DNA of 64,000 bases from Treponema sp. GTDB taxonomy: Bacteria; Spirochaetota; Spirochaetia; Treponematales; Treponemataceae. This document shows positions 44,164 to 54,187 of the stretch, piece by piece. Under the pieces are notes generated by a model that saw only the letters and a list, made by a program, of their open reading frames with translations, searched no databases and had not been told where the DNA came from. The DNA lies in contig JAFXWC010000033.1 in the NCBI GenBank assembly GCA_017534445.1, forward strand, positions 48,674-112,673. The letters are read 5' to 3'. Every line of letters starts with the position of its first letter. Position 1 is the stretch's first letter. Made by a program: the position numbers and the translations under genes.

Positions 44164-45243
44164 ATGAAAAATAAAGAAAAAAAATCATCATCACAAAAAA
44201 AAATACCGCTTGCAGTGGTTATTCTGTGCTGGTTTTTTGCGGTTCTGGCCCTTGTTGTGCTTACGGCTGTTTCCGTTTGCATCTATTCGGCAGGCCCCGT
44301 AACTCGTGATGCTTCAAAAGAGCTTTCCTGCGAGCTAAAAATTCATTCGGGAACAACGGTTGGACAGGTGGCTTCCGAGCTTAAGAAAAAGGGCATGATC
44401 CGTTCGTCAAAGGCTTTTTACTATGCCGCACGCTTTAACCTCTTTGACAGGAGCAAGGCCTTTAACCTTAGGAGCGGAACTTATACCGTAAAGAACACTA
44501 TGCCACTAAGGGAAGTCTATGAGCTTGTGCAAACAGGTACCCCTGAATATGCGGTTGTTAGCATTCCTGAAGGCCTTACGCTTACAAAGACTGCTGCCCT
44601 TGTTGCCCAGAGCGGAATCTGTACAAAAGAAGAATTCCTTGAATCAAGCCATTCTGCCGAGCTTCTTAAGAAATACAATATTCCGGCCTCATCTTTCGAG
44701 GGCTATCTTTTCCCGGATACATACTACTTTAACAAGGAAATGGATGCGGACGGAATTCTTTGCCAGATGGCGGACAATTTCTTTGAAAAGACAGCTTCTA
44801 TAAGCGGATTTGAAGGAAAGACCGCTGATGAGATATTTAAAATCATAACGCTTGCTTCCATTGTGGAAAGGGAATACCGGGTTGCATCCGAGGCTCCGTC
44901 TATTGCTGGTGTGTTTACTAACCGCCTTAAAAACAACATAGGCCTTGAATCCTGTGCCACCGTTGAATACGTGATTACAGAAATTCAGCATAAGCCCCAT
45001 CCCAAGAGAATTTTTTATGCTGATTTGGAGATAGACAGCCCTTACAATACATACAAGTATGCGGGACTTCCGCCGGGACCAATTTCAAACCCTGGAACAG
45101 TTTCCCTTTCAGCAGCTGCTTCTCCAGAGGAAAATGAATACTTCTATTTTGTGCTTAACGATCCGGACAAGGGGACCCACACGTTCAGCCGTACCTTGAG
45201 CGAGCACAACAAAGCGGCTCAGGTTCTCTACACAAAAAGATAG
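44164..45243 (+). CDS. mltG: Endolytic murein transglycosylase MltG
   Basis: MltG cleaves nascent glycan strands at the outer face of the inner membrane and sets strand length. The 359 residues have a basic N-terminus (KNKEKKSSSQKK), one transmembrane helix (about 16-40), a LysM-like subdomain (HSGTTVGQVASELKKKG) and the YceG catalytic domain. FEGYLFPDTYYF, ITLASIVEREY (with the catalytic Glu) and YNTYKYAGLPPGPISNPG are all present. dnaG follows within 22 bases. Confidence 0.95.
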   Translation: MKNKEKKSSSQKKIPLAVVILCWFFAVLALVVLTAVSVCIYSAGPVTRDASKELSCELKIHSGTTVGQVASELKKKGMIRSSKAFYYAARFNLFDRSKAFNLRSGTYTVKNTMPLREVYELVQTGTPEYAVVSIPEGLTLTKTAALVAQSGICTKEEFLESSHSAELLKKYNIPASSFEGYLFPDTYYFNKEMDADGILCQMADNFFEKTASISGFEGKTADEIFKIITLASIVEREYRVASEAPSIAGVFTNRLKNNIGLESCATVEYVITEIQHKPHPKRIFYADLEIDSPYNTYKYAGLPPGPISNPGTVSLSAAASPEENEYFYFVLNDPDKGTHTFSRTLSEHNKAAQVLYTKR

Positions 45244-45265
45244 GCTGTGCAGGGCTAAAAGACTA

Positions 45266-47074
45266 ATGGCCAGCATAACCCAGGAATCAATAGATGAAGT
45301 CTCCTCAAGAACGGACATTGTGCGCCTGATAGGAGAATACGTTCCTCTTACTCAGCGGGGCAATGACTGGTGGGGCTGCTGTCCCTTCCACAACGAAAAA
45401 ACTCCTTCATTCAGTGTTTCCCCGGACAAAAAGTTTTATTACTGTTTTGGTTGCCATGCAAGCGGTACTGCCTTTAAGTTCATTCAGGAGATGGAAAAGC
45501 TTTCCTTTCCAGAGTCGGTGGAATTCCTTGCCAAGAAGGCTGGGGTGGAGCTGCATTATTCGGAAGGGGGTGGCCCTGAACATAAGGATGATTCCAAGAC
45601 AAAGCTTAGAAACGAGTATATCGATTTGTATTCCCGCGTTGCCACGACATTCCATTATATGCTTATGGAAACGGAGGCGGGGCGGTTTGCCAGGGACTAT
45701 ATAACAAAGCGTGGCCTTACCAATGAAACCCTGGAGAAATTCAAGATAGGCTATTCTCCTGCGGACAGAAAGTGGCTCCGTTCATTTCTTGAAAAGAAGA
45801 ATTACAGCGCTGAATTCCTTAACAATTCCGGGCTTTTTAGCAAAAAGTACCCTGAGGTTGCCTTTTTTTCCGACAGGCTCATGTTTCCCATATTTGACCG
45901 CAAGGGTGATGTTGTTGCCATGGGCGGCCGTTTTTTGCGCGGTGACAAGGACAAGTCCCCAAAGTACCTGAATTCCGGGGATTTGATTCAGTACAAAAAA
46001 GGAAATACTCTTTACGCCTTTAACTTTGCAAAGCAGGCCATCCGCGAAAATAAAAAGGTGATTCTTTGCGAGGGCTACATGGACTGCATTGCCTACCACC
46101 AGTGCGGAATAAATTATGCGGTTGCACCACTGGGAACAGCCCTTACGGAAGAGCAGGTTGCCCTTGTTAAGCCTTTCGTTGATACGGTTTACCTTTCCTT
46201 TGACAGCGACGGTGCCGGTCAGAATGCTACCAAAAAGGCCATATTGATGTGCCGCCGACATTCGCTTACGGTAAAAATCATAAGGCTTGAGGGCGGAAAA
46301 GATCCTGCTGAAATTATGCTGAATTTCGGCAAAGAATACTTGACAAACGAGGTGGATTGCGCTATATTAGATAATGATTATCTGTTATCTAAACTGCAAG
46401 AAGTCTACCCCAAAGACAACCCTGAAGGAAAAGCGAAAGCTTCCCTTGTTTTCTTTGCGTACATAGATGCCTTGCAGTCGGACGTGCAGAAAAACGCGTG
46501 TCTTGAGCAATTGTGCCAGACATACGATATAGACCAGGAGGCCGCCAGAAAGGACTTTTACAACCGGGAGCAACTTTCACAACGCTTTAAAAGAAATGTG
46601 AATACGGTGCAGGAGAATAGGGCAGAGTTTCCTACTATAAAACTTAATGCCGAACTGCGTGCTGTCTTAACAGCCGTAACTGACGATGCCAGCCTTTTCC
46701 AGAAAATGCGTGATGAAATCTCGGTTCAGGACCTTGAAGACCCTTGGGCTATAAAATTGTTCTCCGTTATGGAGGAATGTTTAAGGAGCGGTTCGTTTTC
46801 GGTAAGCAGTATACTGAACAGGTGTGGCGACGACAGTCTTAGAAGCCTGATTATTCAATCGGCAAATGAATTTACATCGGAAAAGGTCGAAAAATCAGTC
46901 ACGGACAGCATACGGCTGCTAAAAAAGAATTCCCTTGAGCAAAAGAGAAGCGTTCTCGTAGGAAGAATACGGGAGCTAGAGCGCAGTTCCTTGCCGGATG
47001 ACAAGGATTCGCTTAAGGAGCTTCTTTCCGAAAAAATGGAATTGGATAAACAGATAGTATCTTTAAAAAGATAA
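45266..47074 (+). CDS. dnaG: DNA primase
   Basis: DnaG makes RNA primers at the replication fork. The 602 residues contain the CHC2 zinc finger (C39, H42, C60, C63), the RNA-polymerase domain with YSPADRKW, FYNRIMFPI-type segment (here FFSDRLMFPIFD), VAMGGRFL, and the Toprim motif LCEGYMDCIAYHQ with DSDGAGQNAT. A variable C-terminal helicase-binding domain ends the protein. The order mltG-dnaG-rpoD gives a macromolecular-synthesis-like operon without rpsU. Confidence 0.97.
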   Translation: MASITQESIDEVSSRTDIVRLIGEYVPLTQRGNDWWGCCPFHNEKTPSFSVSPDKKFYYCFGCHASGTAFKFIQEMEKLSFPESVEFLAKKAGVELHYSEGGGPEHKDDSKTKLRNEYIDLYSRVATTFHYMLMETEAGRFARDYITKRGLTNETLEKFKIGYSPADRKWLRSFLEKKNYSAEFLNNSGLFSKKYPEVAFFSDRLMFPIFDRKGDVVAMGGRFLRGDKDKSPKYLNSGDLIQYKKGNTLYAFNFAKQAIRENKKVILCEGYMDCIAYHQCGINYAVAPLGTALTEEQVALVKPFVDTVYLSFDSDGAGQNATKKAILMCRRHSLTVKIIRLEGGKDPAEIMLNFGKEYLTNEVDCAILDNDYLLSKLQEVYPKDNPEGKAKASLVFFAYIDALQSDVQKNACLEQLCQTYDIDQEAARKDFYNREQLSQRFKRNVNTVQENRAEFPTIKLNAELRAVLTAVTDDASLFQKMRDEISVQDLEDPWAIKLFSVMEECLRSGSFSVSSILNRCGDDSLRSLIIQSANEFTSEKVEKSVTDSIRLLKKNSLEQKRSVLVGRIRELERSSLPDDKDSLKELLSEKMELDKQIVSLKR

Positions 47075-47104
47075 CATCTTTAAAAGGATAAGTTAAGGTA
47101 AAAC

Positions 47105-49291
47105 ATGGATCAGAAATCCTCTTCTAAGAATACATCTTCTAAAAAAGAAAAAGTTGAAAGCACTAAAAAAACATCCGCAAAATCTGCCTCAAAAGCTCCC
47201 GCAAAAAAAGCGGAGGGTGTAAAGTCAAAGAAAGCCTCTTCTGCAGATTCTTCTAAAAAGGCTCAGACTGAAGAAAAATCCAAGAAAAAGGAAGCGTCTG
47301 TGTCTGCAAAGGATACAGATTCTGCTAAAAGCAGCGAAAAGCCGCAGAAAGAGCACAAGTCTCAGAAGTCTCAGAAATCCCAGTCCCGCCAAAAGCCTGA
47401 GAATGAAGTAGAAGTGAAGGATGAAACCTTGTCCGATGACGTTGATTCTGACGGTGAAGAAGCTCTTGAGCCCCAGGTTCAGCAGTTGTTGGAATATGCG
47501 CGCAAGAAGCAGGTTGTTTCTTGGGATGAAATCACGGAAATCCTTACGATGGAATTTGTGAATTCGCCAAAGATGGAGGCCGTGCTTCAGCTTTTGAACA
47601 AGAACAACATCCAGTTCATGGAAGAGACGGGCAACATCCTTGATGATGAGGAGCTTGATGACGATGTTGACGGAGACGGTTCTGAAGTAGGCGTGGGCGA
47701 GGCAGAGGACATTTCCGCCGCAGAAATTGCTGTTGAAGACGACCTGAAGGGCGACGACCTTGCCAAGCACCGTCTTGTTGGCGGGGACAAGGAATCCAGC
47801 ATAGATGACCCCATACGCCTTTACCTTCGCGAAATAGGAAAAGAACGCCTCCTTACTGCTGACGAGGAAAAGATATACTCCAAAAAGATGGAAGACGGCC
47901 AGAATATAATCAAGAATGTGATTAAGAATTCCGGCCTTATGGTTCCGGAGTTCTATTCCATTGCTCAGAAAGCCTTTACCAAAGACAAGGAACACCGCGA
48001 GCAGGGCAAGAACCGTAAGGAACTCAACGAAATAATGGCAGAAAAAAGACGCCTCAAGACTTTTTACGGCCACATACTTAAGCCCATCTACTCCGAGAAG
48101 AACAGCATAATGAAGCAGTACATGGTGCTTAAGAAGAAGCTCAATGACAACGACCAGTCACTCGATATATTTCAGAATGATGATCTGTTTGAACTTAGGA
48201 ACAAGATAATTCCAGAGCTTCAGAAGATAGACATTCAGGCAGAGGAAATTGACCGCTTTAGTGCAAAATTCATTGATGCCGACAAAAAAATCTCTGACTA
48301 CAACCGCGACCAGGAAAAGCTGATGAAGCAGGTTCGCATTCCAGATCTTTCTGGGTTGCGTTCAATTGGCCGCCGCTTGGCAACTCATTCGGAAAGCGTA
48401 AAGCTTGAGCGCGAGCTGGGCATGAGCTCTGACAAAATCCGCGAAGTCTATACCGGAATTCAGCAGATAGAAAGAAAGAAGCACCGTCTTGAATACGAAT
48501 TTGAGAACAGTGTTGACGAAATTAGGCAGAAAACCAAGGAAATAAACCGCGGAAAGGTTATGATTGAGCAGGCAAAGAACCGTCTGATCAAGGCAAACCT
48601 GCGTCTTGTCGTTTCCATTGCAAAGAAGTACACCAACCGTGGCCTTCAGTTGTTTGATCTTATTCAGGAAGGCAACATTGGTCTTATAAAAGCCGTTGAA
48701 AAGTTTGAGTACCGCAAAGGCTACAAGTTTTCAACATACGCAACGTGGTGGATCCGCCAGGCCATAACCCGCTCAATTTCAGACCAGGCCCGTACAATAA
48801 GGGTTCCTGTCCACATGATTGAGCAGATTAACAAGGTTGTCCGTGAAAGCCGCCAGCTTGTTCAGAAACTTGGCCGCGAACCAACAGACGAGGAGATTGC
48901 AGAACAGCTTTCTTGGCCAGTAACCCGCGTAAAGCAGGTTAAGAACGTTGCGCGAGAGCCTATTTCTCTTGAAACACCTATCGGCGAGGAAGAGGACAGT
49001 TCTTTGGGCGACTTTATCGAGGACAAGGAAGTGGAAAATCCTGCAATCCAGACTTCTTACAAGCTGCTTCAGGAAAAGCTTAAGGATGTGCTTAGTACCT
49101 TGCCAAAGAGGGAGCAGGAAGTCCTAAAGATGAGGTTTGGTTTGGATGACGGATATTCACTAACGCTGGAAGAAGTGGGTCTTTACTTTGAGGTTACAAG
49201 GGAAAGAATCCGCCAGATCGAGGCAAAGGCCTTGCGCCGGCTTAGACATCCAAGAAGGGCTTCTGGCCTTAGGGATTACATCGATACTTGA
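47105..49291 (+). CDS. rpoD: Primary sigma factor RpoD with a long lysine-rich N-terminus
   Basis: RpoD is the housekeeping sigma-70. Of 728 residues, the first 105 are an extremely Lys/Ser/Ala-rich low-complexity tail. Region 1.1 (about 120-170) is followed by an acidic stretch, region 1.2 ([18 protein letters not shown]), a non-conserved region of about 190 residues, region 2 ([26 protein letters not shown], split here at 26 residues of the core, then [14 protein letters not shown]), region 3, and region 4 ([18 protein letters not shown]). Regions 2 and 4 are canonical, so -10 and -35 recognition should be normal, in line with the TTGACA/TATAAT promoters seen in the window. Confidence 0.96.
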   Translation: MDQKSSSKNTSSKKEKVESTKKTSAKSASKAPAKKAEGVKSKKASSADSSKKAQTEEKSKKKEASVSAKDTDSAKSSEKPQKEHKSQKSQKSQSRQKPENEVEVKDETLSDDVDSDGEEALEPQVQQLLEYARKKQVVSWDEITEILTMEFVNSPKMEAVLQLLNKNNIQFMEETGNILDDEELDDDVDGDGSEVGVGEAEDISAAEIAVEDDLKGDDLAKHRLVGGDKESSIDDPIRLYLREIGKERLLTADEEKIYSKKMEDGQNIIKNVIKNSGLMVPEFYSIAQKAFTKDKEHREQGKNRKELNEIMAEKRRLKTFYGHILKPIYSEKNSIMKQYMVLKKKLNDNDQSLDIFQNDDLFELRNKIIPELQKIDIQAEEIDRFSAKFIDADKKISDYNRDQEKLMKQVRIPDLSGLRSIGRRLATHSESVKLERELGMSSDKIREVYTGIQQIERKKHRLEYEFENSVDEIRQKTKEINRGKVMIEQAKNRLIKANLRLVVSIAKKYTNRGLQLFDLIQEGNIGLIKAVEKFEYRKGYKFSTYATWWIRQAITRSISDQARTIRVPVHMIEQINKVVRESRQLVQKLGREPTDEEIAEQLSWPVTRVKQVKNVAREPISLETPIGEEEDSSLGDFIEDKEVENPAIQTSYKLLQEKLKDVLSTLPKREQEVLKMRFGLDDGYSLTLEEVGLYFEVTRERIRQIEAKALRRLRHPRRASGLRDYIDT

Positions 49292-49350
49292 TTTTTATTT
49301 GCAAGGCAGCCTTTGGGAAGCGTAATTTTTAGAGGTTGCCCTGTATGTAG

Positions 49351-49379
49351 TAGACATAACGGAAAAAATGCTATATATT
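49351..49379 (+). promoter_or_regulatory. Promoter for the zinc-ribbon gene and rnpB
   Basis: TAGACA and TATATT are 17 bases apart; the -10 ends 31 bases before the ATG at 49411. It would also serve the RNase P RNA, which begins 8 bases after that gene. Confidence 0.55.
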
Positions 49380-49410
49380 TTTAGAACTTAAGCGTAAGGG
49401 GTTGTTGACA

Positions 49411-50286
49411 ATGCAAATATCCGAGATACTGGACAAACTGGAATCTTTGCAGCAGGTGCTTGTTGAAAAGTATGATATTGAATCAAAGATGGAAGAGTTG
49501 CCTAAATCACTTGTAGGCAGTACGGAAAGTCTTGAACAGTTCAAAAAAGAATATATCGAGAAAAATGCGGAGTATGAATCCGAAAAAGCCAAGGTTACGG
49601 CCTTGAAGCTGGAGCTTGACGAGGCTGTAAAAGACCGTGAGGCTGGCGAAAAGAACATGGATTCAATTGACACCCACCGTGAATACGATATCTTGAGCAA
49701 TCAGATAAAGGAAGCTCAGAACAGGGAGAATTCTTTGCGCAAGGAATTGGCAAAGGAAGAAAAAATCCTTGCTGAGCAGAAAGAAAACCTTGACAGCGAA
49801 GAAGAGCTCATTAAGGCTACTGAAAAGGACGTTGAGGAATCAAAGGCCAGCATTGATCAGGAAATGAATTCCTACAAGTCTCAGCTTGGCGATTTGGAAA
49901 AGCAGGAAGCTAAGCATTCAGAAGGAATCGAGCCAGAAATTCTCTTTAAATTCCAAAGAATTATCCTTCGCAACCGCAAGGGTATCGTTCCTGTGCGCGG
50001 AAACGTTTGTGACGGATGCCACATGATTTTGCCTGCTCAGTTTGCAAATGAGGTTCACCGCGGCGACAAGATTCTTTTCTGTCCTTATTGCAGCAGAATT
50101 CTCCGTTACGAAGAGGACGAAGGAGTTGAGTCAACATTCTTCTCTATGGATGAAGCTGGAAGCCTTGCAGATTTGGATGATGAAGACTTGCTTGATGAAG
50201 ATCAGGAAGGTTTGGATTTGGATTCTGATGGTGATGGAGAAGATAGGGGAGACGACGAAAAGTCCTCTATGGATTATGACGAGTAA
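49411..50286 (+). CDS. Coiled-coil zinc-ribbon protein (DUF164 / C4-type)
   Basis: A 291-residue protein starting at ATG 49411 with AAGGGG nine bases upstream. Residues 1-185 form a long antiparallel coiled coil, with the conserved DTHREYDILSNQIKEA hairpin. A C4 zinc ribbon follows (about 200-235: VCDGCHMILP and FCPYCSRIL). The last 50 residues are very acidic. This is the plan of the CT398/DUF164 family, putative nucleic-acid-binding proteins of unclear function often coded next to rnpB. Here rnpB starts 8 bases after the stop, which fits that association. Confidence 0.88.
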   Translation: MQISEILDKLESLQQVLVEKYDIESKMEELPKSLVGSTESLEQFKKEYIEKNAEYESEKAKVTALKLELDEAVKDREAGEKNMDSIDTHREYDILSNQIKEAQNRENSLRKELAKEEKILAEQKENLDSEEELIKATEKDVEESKASIDQEMNSYKSQLGDLEKQEAKHSEGIEPEILFKFQRIILRNRKGIVPVRGNVCDGCHMILPAQFANEVHRGDKILFCPYCSRILRYEEDEGVESTFFSMDEAGSLADLDDEDLLDEDQEGLDLDSDGDGEDRGDDEKSSMDYDE

Positions 50287-50294
50287 ATTGTAAA

Positions 50295-50699
50295 GGATAT
50301 TTGGTCGCGCGGATATGGCTTATGACAGTCAGAATTCGTGAGGCAAAGTCCGGGCTCCGCCGGAAAAGATGCCGGGTAATAACCGGGCAGCAACAGTAAG
50401 CTGCAATGTCTTGTACATTGTAAAGCACTGCGGCTGACAGAAAGTGCTTCAGAAAATAACCGCCCCAAAAGGGTAAGGGTGAAAAGGCAGGGTAAGAGCC
50501 TACCGCGTAGTTGGCAACAAATACGGCATAAGTAAACCTCATCAGGAGCAAGATCAAGTATGCGGTTTGGTTTTCCGGACTTATACCGCGGGTAGATCGC
50601 TGGAGGCGGCGGGTAACTGCCGTTGCGGATAGATGGCCAAGCGGGAAGGGATGTGGCGACACATTCTTTCTGCGTACCAGAACCCGGCTTACTGTATCC
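50295..50699 (+). ncRNA. rnpB: RNase P RNA (type A), with an extra base in conserved region I
   Basis: The catalytic RNA of RNase P, about 405 nucleotides. GGATAT at 50295 pairs with GTATCC at 50694-50699 as helix P1. Conserved region I is present at about 50338-50357 (GAGG-C-AAAGTCCGGGCT), with one C more than the usual GAGGAAAGTC. AGGGTAAGGGTGAAAAGG, GGGTAAGAGCCTACCG, GGAGCAAGATCAAGTA, the CGGGTAGATCGC loop, ATAGATGG and the closing CAGAACCCGGCTTA are in order. A run of T (50700-50708) follows. Both tRNAs of the window would be its substrates. Confidence 0.95.
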
Positions 50700-50723
50700 T
50701 TTTTTTTTATGGGTGGAGAAAAT

Positions 50724-51680
50724 ATGCGGTGGGTGCACAATAGAAAGGCAAACATTGAGCGGCAAAAGAACAAATTTGTCATTCGTATATGCATTTATGT
50801 TTCTATTGTTGTAGCCATTACAGCCCTGTGCGTATTAGCATACCGATTCATTAATTCTAAAATTCATAATTCAAATTCAATAGCTGCCCTGGAAGACAAC
50901 TGGGCAAAATACGATTACCAAAAAGTTTATGAAATTTCTACAGCCATCCTGGCAGACAAGCCCCTGAATACCACTGCAAGGATGTTTCATGGGTACAGTT
51001 CCTTCTTTCTTGCAGTTTCCCAGACGGATAATTCTGTAACCGAAGCCTATCTTAAAGATGCCCTCAAAAGCCTCCGCATCGCATTGCAAAAGTCTGGGCC
51101 TGAAAATAAGGGACAGCTTGAGTATATGCTTGGAAGGTGTTATTTCTACAAGGACATTTCATCAAATTACCAGTATTATGCGGATCTTGCCATAAAATAC
51201 CTGCTTTTGGCTCAGGAAGACGGATATGACTCTGATGATATTGCAGAATGCCTTGGACTTTCTTATGCGGCTCTTGGAGAAACGCAAAAGAGCATTGAGG
51301 CTTTCGGAGAGGCACTTCTTGTCCGCGAGTCAGACACGCTGCTTCTTTCCATTGCGGAACAGTACTATAAAATCGGCAACATGGCCAATGCAAAGGCCTA
51401 TTTGTTCCGCGTAAGGGACCTTACTAAAAACGAAGACCTGATTTTGCGCACTTCCTTCCTGCTTGGGGAAATTTTTGTTGAAGAGAATGAACTTGAAGAC
51501 GCAGAAAAAGAATTTCGCTCAATTTTGCAAAAAAACGAAAATTCTGCTGACGCGCATTACGGTCTTGGTGTATTATATGAGAAACAGGGGGATAGTGCTA
51601 AGGCTCGTGCCCAGTGGCGGCGGGTTTTAAGAATTCAGCCTAATCACGAAGGGGCATTGAAAAAAATGTCCGATTTGTGA
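50724..51680 (+). CDS. Membrane-anchored TPR protein
   Basis: A 318-residue protein with a basic N-terminus (MRWVHNRKANIERQKNKF), one membrane anchor (about 20-42), and TPR repeats through the rest; the clearest is ADAHYGLGVLYEKQGDSAKARAQWRRVLRIQP near the end. ATG 50724 is chosen because GGTGGAG lies five bases upstream; an ATG at 50709 falls in the T run of rnpB. The TPR part is predicted outside the membrane by the positive charge before the anchor. Its place before mreB suggests a link to envelope growth, by position only. Confidence 0.82.
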   Translation: MRWVHNRKANIERQKNKFVIRICIYVSIVVAITALCVLAYRFINSKIHNSNSIAALEDNWAKYDYQKVYEISTAILADKPLNTTARMFHGYSSFFLAVSQTDNSVTEAYLKDALKSLRIALQKSGPENKGQLEYMLGRCYFYKDISSNYQYYADLAIKYLLLAQEDGYDSDDIAECLGLSYAALGETQKSIEAFGEALLVRESDTLLLSIAEQYYKIGNMANAKAYLFRVRDLTKNEDLILRTSFLLGEIFVEENELEDAEKEFRSILQKNENSADAHYGLGVLYEKQGDSAKARAQWRRVLRIQPNHEGALKKMSDL

Positions 51681-51712
51681 TAAACTTTGTAGCATCATAA
51701 AAATTATTGCAT

Positions 51713-51718
51713 TATAAT
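51713..51718 (+). promoter_or_regulatory. -10 box for mreB
   Basis: A perfect TATAAT 30 bases before the mreB start; the -35 is unclear (TTGTAG at 20 bases spacing or GTAGCA at 18). A GGGAGGAAA ribosome site follows. Confidence 0.45.
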
Positions 51719-51748
51719 GGTAAATAGATTCCGGGAGGAAATTTATAA

Positions 51749-52786
51749 ATGGGATTTTTGGATACTTTTACAACTGATATAGGTATTGATCTTGGTACCT
51801 GTAATACTTTGATTTATGTCCGCGGACAGGGAATTGTTATTGACGAACCTTCCGTTGTTGCCGTTGAAAAGGGTACAGGACGCGTTGTGGCCGTAGGTGC
51901 CGAGGCTAAGCGCATGCTTTGGAAGACACCAGGCAACATTGTTGCAATCAGGCCGTTGGCAGACGGTGTTATTTCCGACAGCGATTCTACGGAGAAAATG
52001 ATAAAATACTTTATCTCCAAGATTGTTCCTCGCCACCATCTCTTTAAGTCAACAAGAATGAAGATTGGTATTCCTTCTTGCATCACCCAGGTTGAACGCG
52101 ATGCCGTTATGGCCGCAGCCCTCCGTGCAGGTGCAAAGGAAGTTGAAGTTATAGAAGAAAGCCTTGCTGCTGCAATTGGTGCCCAGATTCCGATTTATGA
52201 GCCAGCCGGTCACATGGTTTGCGACATTGGTGGCGGTACAACCGAAGTTTCTGTTATTTCTTTGGGTGGCATGGTAATCACAAGCTCAATCCGCACAGGT
52301 GGAAATGAATTTGACGAGGCAATCATCAAGCATGTTCGCCAGGTCCACAACCTTATCATTGGTCAGCAGACAGCAGAACGCCTTAAGATAGAAATTGGAA
52401 ACGCATCTGCTGATAAGAACATAGAAAAGATGGAAATAAAGGGTACAGATGCAATTACCGGTCTTCCACGCCGTCTTGAAGTTGATTCTGTAGAAGTTCG
52501 CGAGGCCCTTAAGGAACCTGTTACCAAGATTATTGAAGAAATAAAGAAGACTCTTGGACGCACACCGCCAGAGCTTAACGCTGATATCATTGAGCGCGGC
52601 TTGGTAATGACAGGTGGTGGCTCCATGCTTAAAGGCTTGCAGAAGCTTATCTCTAGGGAGACAGGTGTGCCCGTTATCCTCGTAGAAAAGCCTCTAGAAT
52701 GCGTGGCTGTAGGTGCGGGCCAGGCCTTTGAACTGTTCAAGGATATGTCTTCCAGCCGTTCAGTATACGACAACCTTAACAGCTAG
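51749..52786 (+). CDS. mreB: Rod-shape actin homologue MreB
   Basis: MreB is the actin-like protein that guides lateral wall synthesis on the inner membrane. The 345 residues show the actin-fold phosphate loops [12 protein letters not shown] (near 14) and [17 protein letters not shown], the [13 protein letters not shown] loop, and [15 protein letters not shown] near the end. A short amphipathic N-terminus ([10 protein letters not shown]) could bind the membrane. GGGAGG precedes the ATG. It begins the operon mreB-mreC-mreD-mrdA-rodA, whose last junctions overlap. Confidence 0.97.
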   Translation: MGFLDTFTTDIGIDLGTCNTLIYVRGQGIVIDEPSVVAVEKGTGRVVAVGAEAKRMLWKTPGNIVAIRPLADGVISDSDSTEKMIKYFISKIVPRHHLFKSTRMKIGIPSCITQVERDAVMAAALRAGAKEVEVIEESLAAAIGAQIPIYEPAGHMVCDIGGGTTEVSVISLGGMVITSSIRTGGNEFDEAIIKHVRQVHNLIIGQQTAERLKIEIGNASADKNIEKMEIKGTDAITGLPRRLEVDSVEVREALKEPVTKIIEEIKKTLGRTPPELNADIIERGLVMTGGGSMLKGLQKLISRETGVPVILVEKPLECVAVGAGQAFELFKDMSSSRSVYDNLNS

Positions 52787-52791
52787 AAATT

Positions 52792-53685
52792 ATGAAAATA
52801 AGAACGCCTTTTCGTTTAAAGCTTAGCGAAATTCTTCTTGTTGTCATGATTTTGACCAGCGGAGTTATGCTCAGTTTTTCTGCGGGTGGCTTCCTTGTTG
52901 ATTTTGGCAAGATTGGCTTTTCAATAATGAGCACGATGCAGAAGGGTGTTAGTTTCCTTTCTGATGGAGTGTCTAATGCCTTTACGTCAATCAAGGACAT
53001 GACGCAGATGAAGAAGGAATATCAGGCCCTTAAGGAAAAGCTTAAGGACTATGAATACCTTCAGAGAAGCAATACGGAAATTCGCCGGGAAAACGACCGT
53101 CTTAGGGAACAGTTGAACTTTTCAAAGGATCTCTCTTACAAGAATATCCCTGCGCAAATAATTGGTCACGATCCAGACAGCCTTTATTCTGGCATTACTA
53201 TTAACAAGGGTGCCAGAAACGGCATAAAAAAAGGAATGCCTGTTATTGCCATTCAGAATGGAAACATTGGTGTTGTGGGTAAAATTGTAACCGTTGGAAT
53301 CGGGACAAGCCTTATAATACCTATATATGATTCTCAGTTCAATATTTCCACAAGGGTACAGACGAGCAGGGACTTGGGTATAACAAAAGGCTCTGGCTTT
53401 TCTGACCTGCCACTTAGCATGGGATACATAAGAAAAAGTGCCTATGCCGACTTGCACGAAGGTGACGTGGTTGTAACTTCTGGTGAAAACGGGAATTACA
53501 TCAGCAACGTTCCTGTAGGTCGTATTTCAAAGATAACCGTCCTCGACTATGACAACTCCCTGGACATTGAGCTGGAGCCTATAATTGATTTTCCGCGCCT
53601 GGAGAATGTTCTTGTAGTGGATCAGAACACCTTGAGTGAAGCGGTGGCAACTCCTGTCGGGGTGAAGGAAGAAGGCAATGATTAA
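52792..53685 (+). CDS. mreC: Rod shape-determining protein MreC
   Basis: MreC is a periplasmic scaffold that binds PBP2 and links it to MreD and MreB. The 297 residues start with a membrane anchor (about 15-38). A coiled coil follows (about 68-110, MKKEYQALKEKLKDYEYLQ) and then a beta-barrel domain with GHDPDSLYSGITINKGARNGI, KKGMPVI and the VVTSGENGNYISNVPVGRI segment. mreD overlaps its 3' end by eight bases. Confidence 0.93.
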   Translation: MKIRTPFRLKLSEILLVVMILTSGVMLSFSAGGFLVDFGKIGFSIMSTMQKGVSFLSDGVSNAFTSIKDMTQMKKEYQALKEKLKDYEYLQRSNTEIRRENDRLREQLNFSKDLSYKNIPAQIIGHDPDSLYSGITINKGARNGIKKGMPVIAIQNGNIGVVGKIVTVGIGTSLIIPIYDSQFNISTRVQTSRDLGITKGSGFSDLPLSMGYIRKSAYADLHEGDVVVTSGENGNYISNVPVGRISKITVLDYDNSLDIELEPIIDFPRLENVLVVDQNTLSEAVATPVGVKEEGND

Positions 53686-54187
53686 ATCAATTTCAATAAG
53701 CGCCGTTATCTTGCTTTGCTGTGCTTTGATAGAATCGGCCATACTTTCCAACATAGCTTTTTTGAGGGCCGTTCCTGACTTGAGCCTGATATGTGTGCTT
53801 TATTTTTCTCTGCACAACGGTCGTGTCGTCGGAGAAAGCACAGGGTTCATTTCCGGCCTCTTCATCGATTTTCTTAGCGCTGCTCCCATGGGGCTTAACT
53901 GTCTGTTCAGGACCGTGCTTGGATACCTTGGCGGTGTTTTCACAAAGACATTCAACACGGAAGGAATTATAATACCTGCCGTTCTTGGATTCTGCGCAAC
54001 AATCATAAAGTGCTTCTTGATTCTGTTTGTTGCCTTTTTGTTCCCGTCATCCGTTATGCCTTACAATCCTTTTTCCGCAATGTTCCTCTTTGAGCTTTGT
54101 GCAAATACCATCCTTACGCCGGTGATGTTTAAGATTCTTGGAATATTCAGAAATTTGGTTGTGTTGAATCCGGAGAATGTAATTTAA
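53678..54187 (+). CDS. mreD: Rod shape-determining protein MreD
   Basis: MreD is a small integral membrane protein of the elongasome. The 169 residues contain about five hydrophobic segments. The typical FISGLFIDFLSAAPMGLNCL region with its Asp (near residue 50-75) is present. The gene overlaps mreC by eight bases and mrdA by one, so the set is translated as a coupled unit. The low sequence conservation of the family makes position the main support. Confidence 0.85.
   Translation: MIKSISISAVILLCCALIESAILSNIAFLRAVPDLSLICVLYFSLHNGRVVGESTGFISGLFIDFLSAAPMGLNCLFRTVLGYLGGVFTKTFNTEGIIIPAVLGFCATIIKCFLILFVAFLFPSSVMPYNPFSAMFLFELCANTILTPVMFKILGIFRNLVVLNPENVI

Noticed and set aside
47225..48073. A 282-codon minus-strand frame
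   Set aside because: It is the reverse reading of the lysine-rich start of rpoD; low-complexity Lys codons leave the other strand open by composition.
49302..49345. Hairpin after rpoD as a terminator
   Set aside because: A 10-bp stem (GGCAGCCTTT with AGAGGTTGCC) is possible but the loop is 16 bases and no T run follows it.
50267..50794. Minus-strand frames of 163-175 codons
   Set aside because: They cover the RNase P RNA gene on the opposite strand; the RNA motifs explain the sequence better.
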